A DNA stretch of 64,000 nucleotides, taken from the NCBI GenBank assembly GCA_016718405.1, contig JADKDJ010000006.1:186001-250000 (forward strand), read 5' to 3'. Position numbers and translations under genes: made by a program. The notes below the pieces were generated by a model, which saw only the letters and a program-made list of their open reading frames with translations, was not told the DNA's origin and did not search any database. This DNA comes from Candidatus Rhodoferax odensensis (GTDB taxonomy: Bacteria; Pseudomonadota; Gammaproteobacteria; Burkholderiales; Burkholderiaceae_C). Within the stretch, counting starts at the first letter, position 1; each line of letters starts with the position of its first letter. This document shows positions 44,861-53,366 of this stretch, piece after piece.

Positions 44861-46054
44861 TCACGCCAACACGCCCTGCTGGGCAAGCGCAGCAATGTCA
44901 CTGGTCGAATAGCCCGCCTCGCTCAGCACGCTGTGCGTGTGCGCGCCGTAGTGCGGGGGGAAGGCTAGTTCGGTGTGCGCGCCGGGCAGGTCCACCGCCA
45001 TCGGCGGCAGGCGCAGCGTACTGGCATCGGGCAGGGTCGTGCGGGTCAGTTTGCCCTGGCGCTGTAGCAGCTCGCGCACTTGAGCGACGTCGAGAATGCG
45101 GGTGGCGGGGATGGTGGCGCCAGCCAGGTCACGCAACAGCGCCTCGCTGTCGTAGCGCATGGTCGCCACCGCCATGTCACGGTAGATGGTGTCGCGCTGC
45201 TGACCCCGGCCCTCGTTGGTCACCCGCTCGGCATTGGCCACGCTGGCGAACTGCGGGATCGCGGTCAGGCGCTGCCACTGCACATCGCTGCCAATGGCCA
45301 GGTAGACAAAGCCGTCTTGCGTAGGGTAGACGTTGGTCGGGATGAACTTGCGGTGCTCATTGCCCGAGCGCGTGACTTCGCTGGCGGTACAACCCATGTC
45401 GAGCAGCGGCAGCAGGGTGATCAGCCAGGAGGCGGCCACCTGCAGCATGGAGACATGAATTTCGCGGCCTTGTCCGGTCTCGGCGCGCTCCAACAGCGCC
45501 AGCAGCACGCTGGAGTACAACTCGTCGCCCGACTTGAGGTCAATCACCGGAATGCCGGTCAGCATCGGCGGGCCATTCGGATCGCCCGTGACCTCCATGT
45601 AGCCGGCCATGGCCTGGATCACCGGGTCATAGCCCGGCGCATCCGGCACCTGCGGGCCCTGCGCCGAGATGCCGGCCCAGATCAGGTCGGGCTTGGCCGC
45701 GCGCAGTGTCGCGTAGTCGATGCCCAGCGGCTGGTAACGCGAGGGCACGGTGTTGCAGCAGAACACGTCCACGTTCAAGGCCTGAATCAGCCGCTGCAGC
45801 ACCTGCTGGCCGCGTGGGTCTTTCAGGTTGAGCGCAATCGCCTCTTTGCCGACGTTGGGCGCGATGAAGTAGCTGCGCCGGTCGTCCCCGCCGCCCATAC
45901 GCGAGCCAATGTAGCGGTTCGGGTCCCCCGGCAAGCCGCCCCCGCTGCCGGTGGCCTCGATGCGGATGACGCGCCAACCCAGTTGAGCAAATCGCAGCGT
46001 GGCGTAGGGCAGCGACAGCGCCTGCTCCATCGACAGCACGGTGCGGGGTTTCAT
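44861..46054 (-). CDS. Family III (CaiB/BaiF) CoA-transferase
   Basis: 397-residue family III CoA-transferase, which swaps CoA between acids through aspartyl-CoA intermediates. EQALSLPYATLRFAQLGWRVIRIE matches the usual opening, and AIALNLKDPRGQQVLQRLI and IPVIDLKSGDELYSSVL are typical of the middle; the latter Asp is the likely nucleophile. The first ATG overlaps the stop of the Mo-subunit gene by four bases, so it is the last gene of the 16 kb operon. It could supply CoA to the pathway's acid intermediate or recycle CoA from a product. The donor acid cannot be read from the sequence. Confidence 0.88.
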   Translation of the reverse strand: MKPRTVLSMEQALSLPYATLRFAQLGWRVIRIEATGSGGGLPGDPNRYIGSRMGGGDDRRSYFIAPNVGKEAIALNLKDPRGQQVLQRLIQALNVDVFCCNTVPSRYQPLGIDYATLRAAKPDLIWAGISAQGPQVPDAPGYDPVIQAMAGYMEVTGDPNGPPMLTGIPVIDLKSGDELYSSVLLALLERAETGQGREIHVSMLQVAASWLITLLPLLDMGCTASEVTRSGNEHRKFIPTNVYPTQDGFVYLAIGSDVQWQRLTAIPQFASVANAERVTNEGRGQQRDTIYRDMAVATMRYDSEALLRDLAGATIPATRILDVAQVRELLQRQGKLTRTTLPDASTLRLPPMAVDLPGAHTELAFPPHYGAHTHSVLSEAGYSTSDIAALAQQGVLA

Positions 46055-48443
46055 GCAGCTTTGGCCTGGGTCGCGGCGCCGGTGTCGCGCGCTGCCTTCA
46101 TTGCCCGGTAGACCTTCTCGGGCGTAAACGGCAACTCCCGCAAGCGCACACCAGTGGCGTTCTCGATGGCGTTGGCGGTGGCTGCGGCGATGCAGATGGC
46201 CGGCGCCTCGCCCACGCCCTTTGCGCCTTGGGGGCCCTCGCCGTCCATAGTCTCGATAAAGTGCACGTCCATCTCCGGGATCTCGGGCGCGGTGATCAGC
46301 TTGTAGTCTCTGAAACCGGGGTTGCGCACGCGGCCGTTCTCCACCATCAGTTCCTCGGTCATAGCATAGCCCTGGCCCATGACGATGCCGCCCTCGATCT
46401 GGCCCTCGATGCCGGTGCGGTTGAGCACCCTGCCCACGTCGTGCGCAGCCGTAACTTTGACGATTCTGACGATGCCGGTGAGCGTATCCACCTCCACCTC
46501 CACCACCTGCGTGGCCCAGGCATAGGCCGCTGACACGTCGCCCTTGAACTGCTTGTCCTGGTGCTTGGAGGGCGGCTCGTAGTAGAAGGTGGTGGTGACC
46601 AGCTCGGCCTTGTCGGAGAAGTGCAGCGAGCGCATCAGCTTGGCCAGGCTCATCACCACTTCACCACTGTCCGCCTTGACGATGTGGCCGCCGCGCAGCT
46701 CGATCTGCCTTCGGCGAGGCCGCTGACCCGCGCCGCCGCTGCCAGGATCTTGGTGCGTGCCTTGCGCGCCGCGCCAATCGCCGAGTTGCCGCCAATAAAG
46801 GTGGTGCGACTGGCGTGCACCCCCACATCCCAGGGCGTGATGTCGGTGTCGTTGTTGACCACCGTCACGGCCTCCATGGGCAGGCCCAGTTCCTCACACA
46901 CCAGTTGTGCCAGCACGGTCTCGGAGCCCTGGCCGATTTCCGACGCACCGGTCAGCAGCGTGACGTGGGCGAAGTCGTCGATCTTGAGGATGCTGCCGCA
47001 ACCGTCGCTGGGGTAGATCTTGGCGCCGCCGCCCACGTGCAGCATGGAGGCCATGCCAATACCCCGCTTGAAGCGGCCCGGCAACTTCTGTGCGGCCAGT
47101 GCGGCGGCGTGCTTCTCGTGCCAGTGCGCGGCTTCGGCGGTAGTTGTCAAACACTGCTTCAGGCCGCAGCTCTTGAAGTGCATGCCCTGGCCGGTCACTT
47201 CACCGGGATCTTGCGCATTCTTCAGGCGCATGGCCAGCGGGTCTAGCCCGAGCTTGTGTGCCATCTGGTCGATTTGCTGCTCTACCGCAAAGGTGGCCTG
47301 CAGATTGCCGTAGCCGCGAAACGAGCCGGCATAGGGGTTGTTGGTGTACACCGCCAGCGTGTGGTACTTGCAGTGTGGCACGCGGTACAGCGAGGAGATG
47401 GTCTGCATCATCACAAACGGCGTGGTGGCACCCCAGGAGGTGTAGGCGCCGTTGTCGTGCAGAGTTTCGCATTCGCGGAAAGTGAAGGTGCCATCCTTCT
47501 TGGCGCCGCTGCGCAGGCGCAGCAGCACCGGCTGGCGCGTGGGCGAGGCGATGAATTCCTCCTCGCGCGAGAACACCAGTTTCACCGGACGATCCGTCGC
47601 CTTGGCCAGGAACACCGTGATCGGCTCGAACGGATAGATATCGAGCTTGGAGCCAAAACCGCCACCGATGGGTGGCTGGATGATGCGGATGCGGCTCGGG
47701 TCCATATCCAGGATTTCGGAGAACTCGCGCTTGTGCAGAAATGGCACTTGCGTATTGCTGTGCAGCGTGAGGTTGCCCCTGGAGTCGAACTCGGCGATCA
47801 CGCCCGACACGCCCATGCAGCAGTGCGTGACGTAGTGCAGGCTGAACCAGTCTTCCACCACCACGTCGGATTCGGCCTCGCCCTGCGCCACATCGCCGTG
47901 GGCGTAGTCAAAGGTCATGGCCACGTTGTGGCGGTGCGCCTCGGCGCCGCTGGCCTCGCCGGCCTTGAGCGCATCATGCGGCGCGGGAGGCGGCAGCTTT
48001 TCAGCATGTATCACCGGCGCACCGGCGAGCAGCGCCTGGCGCGGGTCGGTGATCGCCGGCAGGTCTTCGTACTCGACTTCGATCAGCTTGAGCGCCGCCT
48101 CGGCGATCTCGGCGCTGTCGGCGGCCACGGCGGCGATCTCGTCGCGGTAGCTGCGCACCTTGTCCGCCTTCAGCGGCAACTGGTCCTTGCCCACGCCCAA
48201 GGGGCGCTGATACGGCACGTCCGCCGCGGTCAGCACCGCGTGCACACCGGGCAGGGCGCGGGCGCGGCTGGTGTCGATGCGCACTATGCGCGCGTGCAGC
48301 CGGCTGGAGCGCAGAATCATGCCGATCAGTTGACCCGGCAAGTTCAGGTCGTGCACGTAGCGCGTCTTGCCGCTGGCCTTTTGCGGCGCATCGAGCTTGT
48401 TGATGCGCTGGCCGATGAGGGAGGTTTTTTCGATGACTTTCAT
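46051..48443 (-). CDS. Xanthine-dehydrogenase-type molybdopterin subunit, frameshifted
   Basis: Large Mo-binding subunit, about 797 residues when repaired. The first frame (from 48443) covers the N-terminal a/b-hammerhead and most Mo-binding domains: TQVPFLHKREFSEILDMDPS, PPIGGGFGSKLD, DNGAYTSWG and WDVGVHASRT, all resembling the 4-hydroxybenzoyl-CoA reductase alpha subunit. One base appears missing near 46708 (expected GGCCAG, found GGCAG), after which the second frame continues to 46051, including GAKGVGEAPAI with the catalytic Glu. It operates with the FeS and FAD subunits next door. The substrate may be a CoA thioester or a heterocycle. Confidence 0.85.
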
Positions 48444-48527
48444 TTGGACACTTCCGTTAGGGCACGCAAATCCCCAAATCGCGGTCCACCCGGCCCGCCA
48501 GGGCCGCGCACGAGCAATGGCGACATC

Positions 48528-49001
48528 TCACGTCTGTTTCTCCGCCACGGCCTCGATGGCGTCGATGATCTTGACGTAACCGGTGCAGCGGCACAGGTTG
48601 CCTTCGATGCCGCGGGCTATCTGTTCCCGTGAAGCGCCAGGCGTCTTTTCCAGCAGATGCGTGGCCTGAACGATCATGCCGGGGGTGCAAAAACCGCATT
48701 GCACCGCGCCGCAGTCCACAAAGGACTGCTGCAGCTTCTCGCCCAGTGGGTGTTTGGCCAGGCCTTCGATGGTGGTGAGTTCGCGGCCATCGCAGTCCAG
48801 CGCAAACATCAAGCAGGAATTGCTGGACAAGCCGTCCACCAGGATCGAGCAGGCGCCACACTCGCCCTCGCCGCAGCCGTATTTGGTGCCGGTCAGGCCC
48901 AGCACGTCGCGCAGCATGGCCAGTGCCGTCATGTCGGCACTGACGGTGGCGCGGCTTTTCACGCCGTTGAGCGTGAAAGTGATGTCACGTTTGAGATTCA
49001 T
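48528..49001 (-). CDS. [2Fe-2S] iron-sulfur subunit of molybdenum hydroxylase
   Basis: 157-residue two-cluster ferredoxin-like subunit. The plant-type cluster ligands are Cys43, Cys48, Cys51 and Cys63 (YGCGEGECGACSILVDG), and the alpha-helical cluster uses Cys102, Cys105, Cys137 and Cys139 (VQCGFCTPGM and GNLCRCTGY). It passes electrons from the Mo site to the FAD subunit. Its start overlaps the FAD-subunit stop by 17 bases, and 84 bases separate it from the Mo-subunit start, so the three are co-transcribed. Confidence 0.96.
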   Translation of the reverse strand: MNLKRDITFTLNGVKSRATVSADMTALAMLRDVLGLTGTKYGCGEGECGACSILVDGLSSNSCLMFALDCDGRELTTIEGLAKHPLGEKLQQSFVDCGAVQCGFCTPGMIVQATHLLEKTPGASREQIARGIEGNLCRCTGYVKIIDAIEAVAEKQT

Positions 49002-49848
49002 CTTGCAGCATCCTTAGGGTCATGTTGTGCACCAGTTCGCGCCGGTACCAGGCGCTGGCGCGCACATCGTCGATCGGGCGGATTTCGTCGCGGGCCGCAG
49101 CCGCCACGGCCTGCATGGTGGGTGCGTCGAGTGCCCGGCCCTCCAGCACGGCCTCGGCACCCCGGCAACGCATTGGCGTGGCCGCCACCGCACCGTAAGC
49201 CAAGCGCACGTCGGTCAGGGTCTGCCCCTGGCGCACGCCACCAATGCCAATCGAGATTGCCGAGATGTCCAGCGCCGGGCGTGTGCCGAACTTGTAGAAG
49301 CGTCCTACAAACCCAGGCTTCGGGACCGGCAGCCACAGCGCGGTGACCAGCTCATGCGCTGTGCGCAGGGTCTTGCCTGGGCCGGTAACGAACTCGGCCA
49401 GCGGCACGCGGCGCACCTGGGCACTGCCGTTGGGCTTGCTCTGCAGTTCCACCTGCGCGTCCAGCACCAGCAGTGGCACCAGCGAGTCACCCGCAGGCGA
49501 GGCGTTGCAGACGTTGCCACCGATCGTGGCGTTGTTGCGCAACTGATCGCTGGCAAAGTGGTCGCAGGCCTGCAACAGGATGTCGAAGTGCTGCTTGATC
49601 AGCGGGTCGCGCTGCAGCTCATTCATGGTGCACAGGGCACCAATACGCACACCCGCGCCGTCGGCCTCCATCGTGTGCAGCGCGCCGATGCGCCGGATGT
49701 TGAGCAGGGTGCTGCCCAGCCGGGCGCGCCCCGCGTGGCTCTGCACCATCAGGTCGGTACCACCGGCCAGGATGGTGACATCGCTGGCCCGCAGATGCTC
49801 CAGCGCCTCGGGCAGGGTCTGGGGCGCCCAGTACTGTTCAGTAGACAT
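48985..49848 (-). CDS. FAD-binding subunit of molybdenum hydroxylase (CoxM-like)
   Basis: 287-residue VAO-fold subunit. The FAD pyrophosphate motif TILAGGTDLMVQSH and the central ATIGGNVCNASPAGDSLVPLL motif are intact. The [4Fe-4S]-binding insertion that marks the 4-hydroxybenzoyl-CoA reductase beta subunit is absent, so the complex is more like ordinary hydroxylases in this part than like a reductive HCR. Its start overlaps the mutase stop by 11 bases, and translation of mutase, FAD and FeS subunits is probably coupled. Confidence 0.94.
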   Translation of the reverse strand: MSTEQYWAPQTLPEALEHLRASDVTILAGGTDLMVQSHAGRARLGSTLLNIRRIGALHTMEADGAGVRIGALCTMNELQRDPLIKQHFDILLQACDHFASDQLRNNATIGGNVCNASPAGDSLVPLLVLDAQVELQSKPNGSAQVRRVPLAEFVTGPGKTLRTAHELVTALWLPVPKPGFVGRFYKFGTRPALDISAISIGIGGVRQGQTLTDVRLAYGAVAATPMRCRGAEAVLEGRALDAPTMQAVAAAARDEIRPIDDVRASAWYRRELVHNMTLRMLQDESQT

Positions 49849-51451
49849 TGACCGGCTCCTGGTAGTGCCCGAACACGCCGGTGAGCACCTGGGTGATCTC
49901 GCCCACGCTGGCGTAGGCCTTGACCGCCTCCACCACCGCCGGCATCACGTTGGCGCCGCTGCGGGCGGCCTGCTGCACCGCCTGCAGGGCCTTCGCCACG
50001 GCAGCAGCGTCACGTGTTTGGCGCACCTCGTTCAGGCGCGCCACCTGGGCCTGGGCATCGGCCTGGTTGTAGGGGTGGAACTCGACCTGCGGGTCCTTCT
50101 CTTCAATCTTGTAGCAGTTGACGCCAACCTTGCGGAAGGCCCCCGAGTCGATGTCCAACTGGCGCTGGTAGGCCTGGCGCGACACGTCGGCCTGCACCTC
50201 GCCGCTGGCCACCAGCTTGACGATGCCACCACGCGCATCCACATCGGCCATCACACGCTCCATGTCGGCGCGCATCTGGTTGGTCAGGGTCTCGATGTAG
50301 TAGCTGCCGCCCATCGGGTCGACCGTGTCGCACAGGCCCATCTCTTCGATCAGCAACTGCATGGTGCGCAGCGAGATGCGCTGCGCGTACTCGCTGGGGA
50401 TCGTGTAGGCCTCGTCGTAGCAGCACAGCGCCATCGTCTGCGCGCCCGACAGCGCGCTGATCAGCGCGTAGTAGGCGCCGCGCACCACATTGAGTTCGGG
50501 CTGCTCGAAGGTCAGGCCGCCGCCACCGCCACCGGCGATCATGCGCAGCCACATGGAGCCGGGTTTTTGCGCGTCGTACTGCTCGTGCATGATCTTGGCC
50601 CACAGGCCACGGCCGGCGCGGAACTTGGCGACCTGCTCGAACAGGCTGCCGAAGATGTTGAAGTTGAAGGACAAGCGGCCGGCAAACTCGTCCACCGAGA
50701 GGCCGCGCGCGATCACCTCGTCGGCATAGGCCTTGGCGATGCAGAAGGCATAGGCCATCTCCTGCACCGGGTTGGCGCCGGACTCGCGGATGTGGTAGCC
50801 GCACACCGACACCGGACTGTACTTGGGCGCGTGCTGGGCGCAGTACTCGATGGTGTCGCCCACCAGCTTGATGGAGGGCTTGACCGGGAAGATCCAGGTG
50901 CCGCGGCCAATGAATTCCTTGAGAATGTCGTTCTGCGCCGTGCCGCGCAGGCTCTTCAAGTCAAAGCCGCGCCGCTCGGCCATCGCCAGGTACATGGCGA
51001 TCAACACCACCGCCGCGCCGTTGATGGTGAGCGAGACCGTGACCTTGTCCAGATCGATGCCGTCAAAGGCAATCTCGAAGTCGCGCAGGGTGTCGATAGC
51101 CATGCCGACGCGACCCACCTCACCGTCGGCCTGCGGGTCGTCCGAGTCGAGCCCGCATTGCGTGGGCAGATCGAAGGCCACGTTCAGGCCGGTCTGGCCG
51201 TTGGCAATCAGGTACTTGAAGCGCTGGTTGGTGTCCGCCGCGTTGCCAAAGCCGGTGTACTGGCGCATGGTCCAGGGCTGTTTGCGGTACATCTCGGCGT
51301 GGATGCCGCGCGTGAACGGGTAGGCGCCAGGCTGGCCCAGCATGGCGTCGCCGCCACTGGCCGCCACGTCTTGCGCGGTGTAGAGCTGCTGGATCTCGAT
51401 GCCCGATTCATTGACCACCTTGCGCTGGGTGGTTTTCAGACGGTCGTTCAT
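49838..51451 (-). CDS. Cobalamin-dependent acyl-CoA mutase, large subunit
   Basis: 537-residue TIM-barrel substrate-binding subunit of the methylmalonyl-CoA mutase family: YPFTRGIHAEMYRKQPWTMRQY, VAFDLPTQCGLDSD, SLTINGAAVV, AQNDILKEFIGRG, VCGYHIRESG, then NVVRGAYYAL and DPMGGSYYIE. Compared from memory with P. shermanii MCM, Arg207 is kept (Arg183) as is His244 (His220), but the Tyr89 position is His51. The retained Arg suggests a carboxyl-bearing acyl-CoA. The separate small B12 subunit (next gene upstream) resembles the ICM/HCM architecture. Overlaps with both neighbours are 4-11 bases. Confidence 0.92.
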   Translation of the reverse strand: MNDRLKTTQRKVVNESGIEIQQLYTAQDVAASGGDAMLGQPGAYPFTRGIHAEMYRKQPWTMRQYTGFGNAADTNQRFKYLIANGQTGLNVAFDLPTQCGLDSDDPQADGEVGRVGMAIDTLRDFEIAFDGIDLDKVTVSLTINGAAVVLIAMYLAMAERRGFDLKSLRGTAQNDILKEFIGRGTWIFPVKPSIKLVGDTIEYCAQHAPKYSPVSVCGYHIRESGANPVQEMAYAFCIAKAYADEVIARGLSVDEFAGRLSFNFNIFGSLFEQVAKFRAGRGLWAKIMHEQYDAQKPGSMWLRMIAGGGGGGLTFEQPELNVVRGAYYALISALSGAQTMALCCYDEAYTIPSEYAQRISLRTMQLLIEEMGLCDTVDPMGGSYYIETLTNQMRADMERVMADVDARGGIVKLVASGEVQADVSRQAYQRQLDIDSGAFRKVGVNCYKIEEKDPQVEFHPYNQADAQAQVARLNEVRQTRDAAAVAKALQAVQQAARSGANVMPAVVEAVKAYASVGEITQVLTGVFGHYQEPVNVY

Positions 51452-51909
51452 GGCACGCTCCTCTCGACAAAGGCGGTGATCTCATCCAGCTTGGAGCCGG
51501 TCTGAAACACGCCACTGAAGCCCATAGCGCGCAGCGCGTCATGGTCCTGGCGCGGGATGTTGCCGCCGATCATCCAGACCTTGCTGCCAAGACCGGCTTG
51601 CTCCAGCAAGGGTTTCAACTTGGCGCAAAACGCCAGGTGCGAGCCGGCCATGCTGGACAGGGCAATCACGTCGGCGCCGGTGTCCAGCGCCGCCTGGGTC
51701 ACCGCCTCGGGCGTCTGCCGCAAACCGGTGTAGGTGACGTCGAAGCCGGCCGCCTTCATGGCCTGCACCACCACCTTGGCGCCCTGGTCGTGACCGTCCA
51801 GGCCGGGCTTGGCGAGCAGCACCTTGATGGGGCGCCCCCGATCAGCTAAGGATAGCGCTTGGTCGCCTCGCGACACGGCGGTCTGTCCCGCAAGGTCATT
51901 GGTTGTCAT
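51448..51909 (-). CDS. Cobalamin-binding small subunit of acyl-CoA mutase
   Basis: 153-residue B12-binding domain. The base-off signature LDGHDQGAK supplies the lower axial His (DxHxxG), followed by SMAGSH and the GGNIPRQD loop typical of MCM-type domains. It pairs with the large subunit, whose start overlaps its stop by four bases. The ATG at 51909 lies four bases before the acyl-CoA dehydrogenase stop; a longer frame (to 51936) adds nine residues without resemblance. No MeaB/ArgK chaperone gene is seen nearby. Confidence 0.93.
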   Translation of the reverse strand: MTTNDLAGQTAVSRGDQALSLADRGRPIKVLLAKPGLDGHDQGAKVVVQAMKAAGFDVTYTGLRQTPEAVTQAALDTGADVIALSSMAGSHLAFCAKLKPLLEQAGLGSKVWMIGGNIPRQDHDALRAMGFSGVFQTGSKLDEITAFVERSVP

Positions 51910-51913
51910 GTTT

Positions 51914-53047
51914 TCACCTCGACATTTCCTTGGCAATGATCATTTTCAGAATCTCACTGGTGCCGCCACCAATCAGGGTAAAGCGCACATCGCGCAGGTA
52001 GCGCTGCACCGGGTACTCCATGGCGTAACCGTAGGAGGCCAGCACGCGCGCGGCCTGGTCACACACACTGGCAGCGGTCTCGCTGGCGAACAGCTTGGCC
52101 ATCGCCGCCTGCTGGTGGTAGGGTTTGTCGGCGTCGCGCAGCCAGGCCGCGCTGTAGACCAGATGGCTGGCGGCCTCCAGCGAGGTCGCCATCTCCGCCA
52201 ACTTCATCTGAATGGCCTGGAAGCGGTTGATGGGCTTGCCAAACTGGCTGCGCTCTGCCGCGTAGCGATTGGCCTCGGCCAATGCGGCGTAACCCACGCC
52301 GAGCGCCATGGCCCCGGTGATGATGCGAATCTCGCCCAGCGTCTTGCGCAGGTGGCCCTCGCCGTCGCCCTCTTCCTTGGACAGGCGGTGGCTGTCGGGC
52401 ACAAAGCAATCATCCAATGCCACCTCGGAGGTGGGCAGCGCCCAGACCCCCATCTTGTGAATCTCGCGCCCGACCGTCAGGCCCTTGAAGCCCTTCTCCA
52501 CCAGGAAGATGGTCAGCTTCTTCTCCTCGCCGGCCTTGGCGAACACAGTGAAGAAGTCGGCAACCGGGGCGGAGGTGATCCAGGTCTTCTGGCCATTGAG
52601 CAGGTAGCCACCGTCAACCTTGCGCGCGATGGTTGCAATCGACCCTAAGTCAGAGCCGGCGTTGGGCTCGGTCATGCAAATGGCGCCAATTTTCTCGCCG
52701 CGCAGCGCGGGTTTGAACAGGCGCTCCACAATGTGGGCATTGCCCAGCATGTGCAAAAACTTGGTGCCCATCAGCGACTGCATCGCCACCGCGCCAGCCA
52801 GCGACATCGAGCCGCGCGCCACCTCTTGCAGCGCCAGACAAAACTCGCTCAGGGCCATGCCGCTGCCGCCCACGTCCTCGGGGTAACGCATGCCAAAGAA
52901 GCCCAGGTCTGCCAGCTCCTTGAACAAGGCATGTGGAAAGGCCCGTGCCTCGTCCAGCGCGGCCGCCTGCGGCGCGATGCGCTCGTCGCAAAAGCGCGCG
53001 AAGTTATCGCGGACTGCGGTCTGCTCGGGGGTGAGTTCGAAGTTCAT
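51914..53047 (-). CDS. Acyl-CoA dehydrogenase
   Basis: 377-residue flavoprotein oxidising acyl-CoA to 2-enoyl-CoA. ICMTEPNAGSDLGSI and KTWITSAPVADFFTVFAK give the FAD/substrate strands, the C-terminal domain has YAAERSQFGKPINRFQAIQ and RYLRDVRFTLIGGGTSEI. The latter Gly-Gly-Thr-Ser-Glu region is where short-chain enzymes carry their second FAD contact; the catalytic Glu of the butyryl class lies just before it as G/E variation, and its identity is not certain here. It is 319 bases from HyuB, an interval holding two hairpin repeats, and is still in the same run. Confidence 0.93.
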   Translation of the reverse strand: MNFELTPEQTAVRDNFARFCDERIAPQAAALDEARAFPHALFKELADLGFFGMRYPEDVGGSGMALSEFCLALQEVARGSMSLAGAVAMQSLMGTKFLHMLGNAHIVERLFKPALRGEKIGAICMTEPNAGSDLGSIATIARKVDGGYLLNGQKTWITSAPVADFFTVFAKAGEEKKLTIFLVEKGFKGLTVGREIHKMGVWALPTSEVALDDCFVPDSHRLSKEEGDGEGHLRKTLGEIRIITGAMALGVGYAALAEANRYAAERSQFGKPINRFQAIQMKLAEMATSLEAASHLVYSAAWLRDADKPYHQQAAMAKLFASETAASVCDQAARVLASYGYAMEYPVQRYLRDVRFTLIGGGTSEILKMIIAKEMSR

Positions 53048-53092
53048 CGCCTAGTTGTCCGCTGGATCGGCTTGCACTGACGGATCGCGCCT

Positions 53093-53167
53093 GCCGCAGG
53101 GCGTTTTGCCGGGGGCCTCATGGTGCCAAACGCGCACAAATCGGCCCCCAGCAAAACGCCCTGCGGC
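53093..53167 (+). repeat. Hairpin repeat, copy 2 (conserved 25-nt loop)
   Basis: Arms 53093-53117 and 53143-53167 are 25 bases each and complementary apart from one position (GCCGCAGGGCGTTTTGCC...GGGGGCC). The loop 53118-53142 begins TCATGGTGCCAAA and ends GCGCACAAATC, nearly the same as in copy 1, with the stem sequence unrelated. Confidence 0.88.
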
Positions 53168-53263
53168 GAAGCGAAGATGGTTGGCCGCAACGATGGAAGA
53201 CCCGCACGCAGCCGAGTCGCCTTGGCCTTGGTATTGGAGTCGCCGCGCGCCCCTCCGCCCGCC

Positions 53264-53342
53264 GCAGCGTGAGAGCGTTGGCGGGTGACCGATTTGTGCG
53301 CATTTGGCACCATGAGGGCACCGGCCAACGCTCTCACGCTGC
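53264..53342 (-). repeat. Hairpin repeat, copy 3 (inverted; conserved 25-nt loop)
   Basis: Arms 53264-53290 and 53316-53342, 27 bases each with two mismatches (GCAGCGTGAGAGCGTTGG at the outer end). Loop 53291-53315; on the minus strand it begins TCATGGTGCCAAA and ends GCGCACAAATC. Orientation is opposite to copy 2, which lies 96 bases away. Confidence 0.88.
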
Positions 53343-53366
53343 CACCCAACCAAGCACGACAGTGGT

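Larger units (their letters stand above)
53048..53366. other. Non-coding gap in the catabolic operon holding two opposed hairpins
   Basis: No gene is evident between the acyl-CoA dehydrogenase and hyuB-type genes. The gap is filled by two hairpin repeats in opposite orientation (53093-53167 and 53264-53342) and a 96-base spacer. Any operon transcript would have to pass both; it is a possible attenuation or processing site. Confidence 0.8.

Noticed and set aside
47256..48632. 458-codon plus-strand frame over the Mo-subunit gene
   Set aside because: Shadow frame opposite clear molybdopterin-subunit motifs.
48985..49848. True 4-hydroxybenzoyl-CoA reductase
   Set aside because: The Mo subunit resembles it, but the FAD subunit lacks the cysteine-bearing [4Fe-4S] insertion of the reductase.
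49580..51505. 641-codon plus-strand frame over the mutase gene
   Set aside because: Shadow of the mutase and FAD-subunit genes; His/Arg/Ala-biased and without motifs.
53048..53366. Integron attC sites or a CRISPR-like array
   Set aside because: The hairpins have no attC core boxes and no integrase is near; there are only two opposed copies, with no regular spacing of direct repeats.
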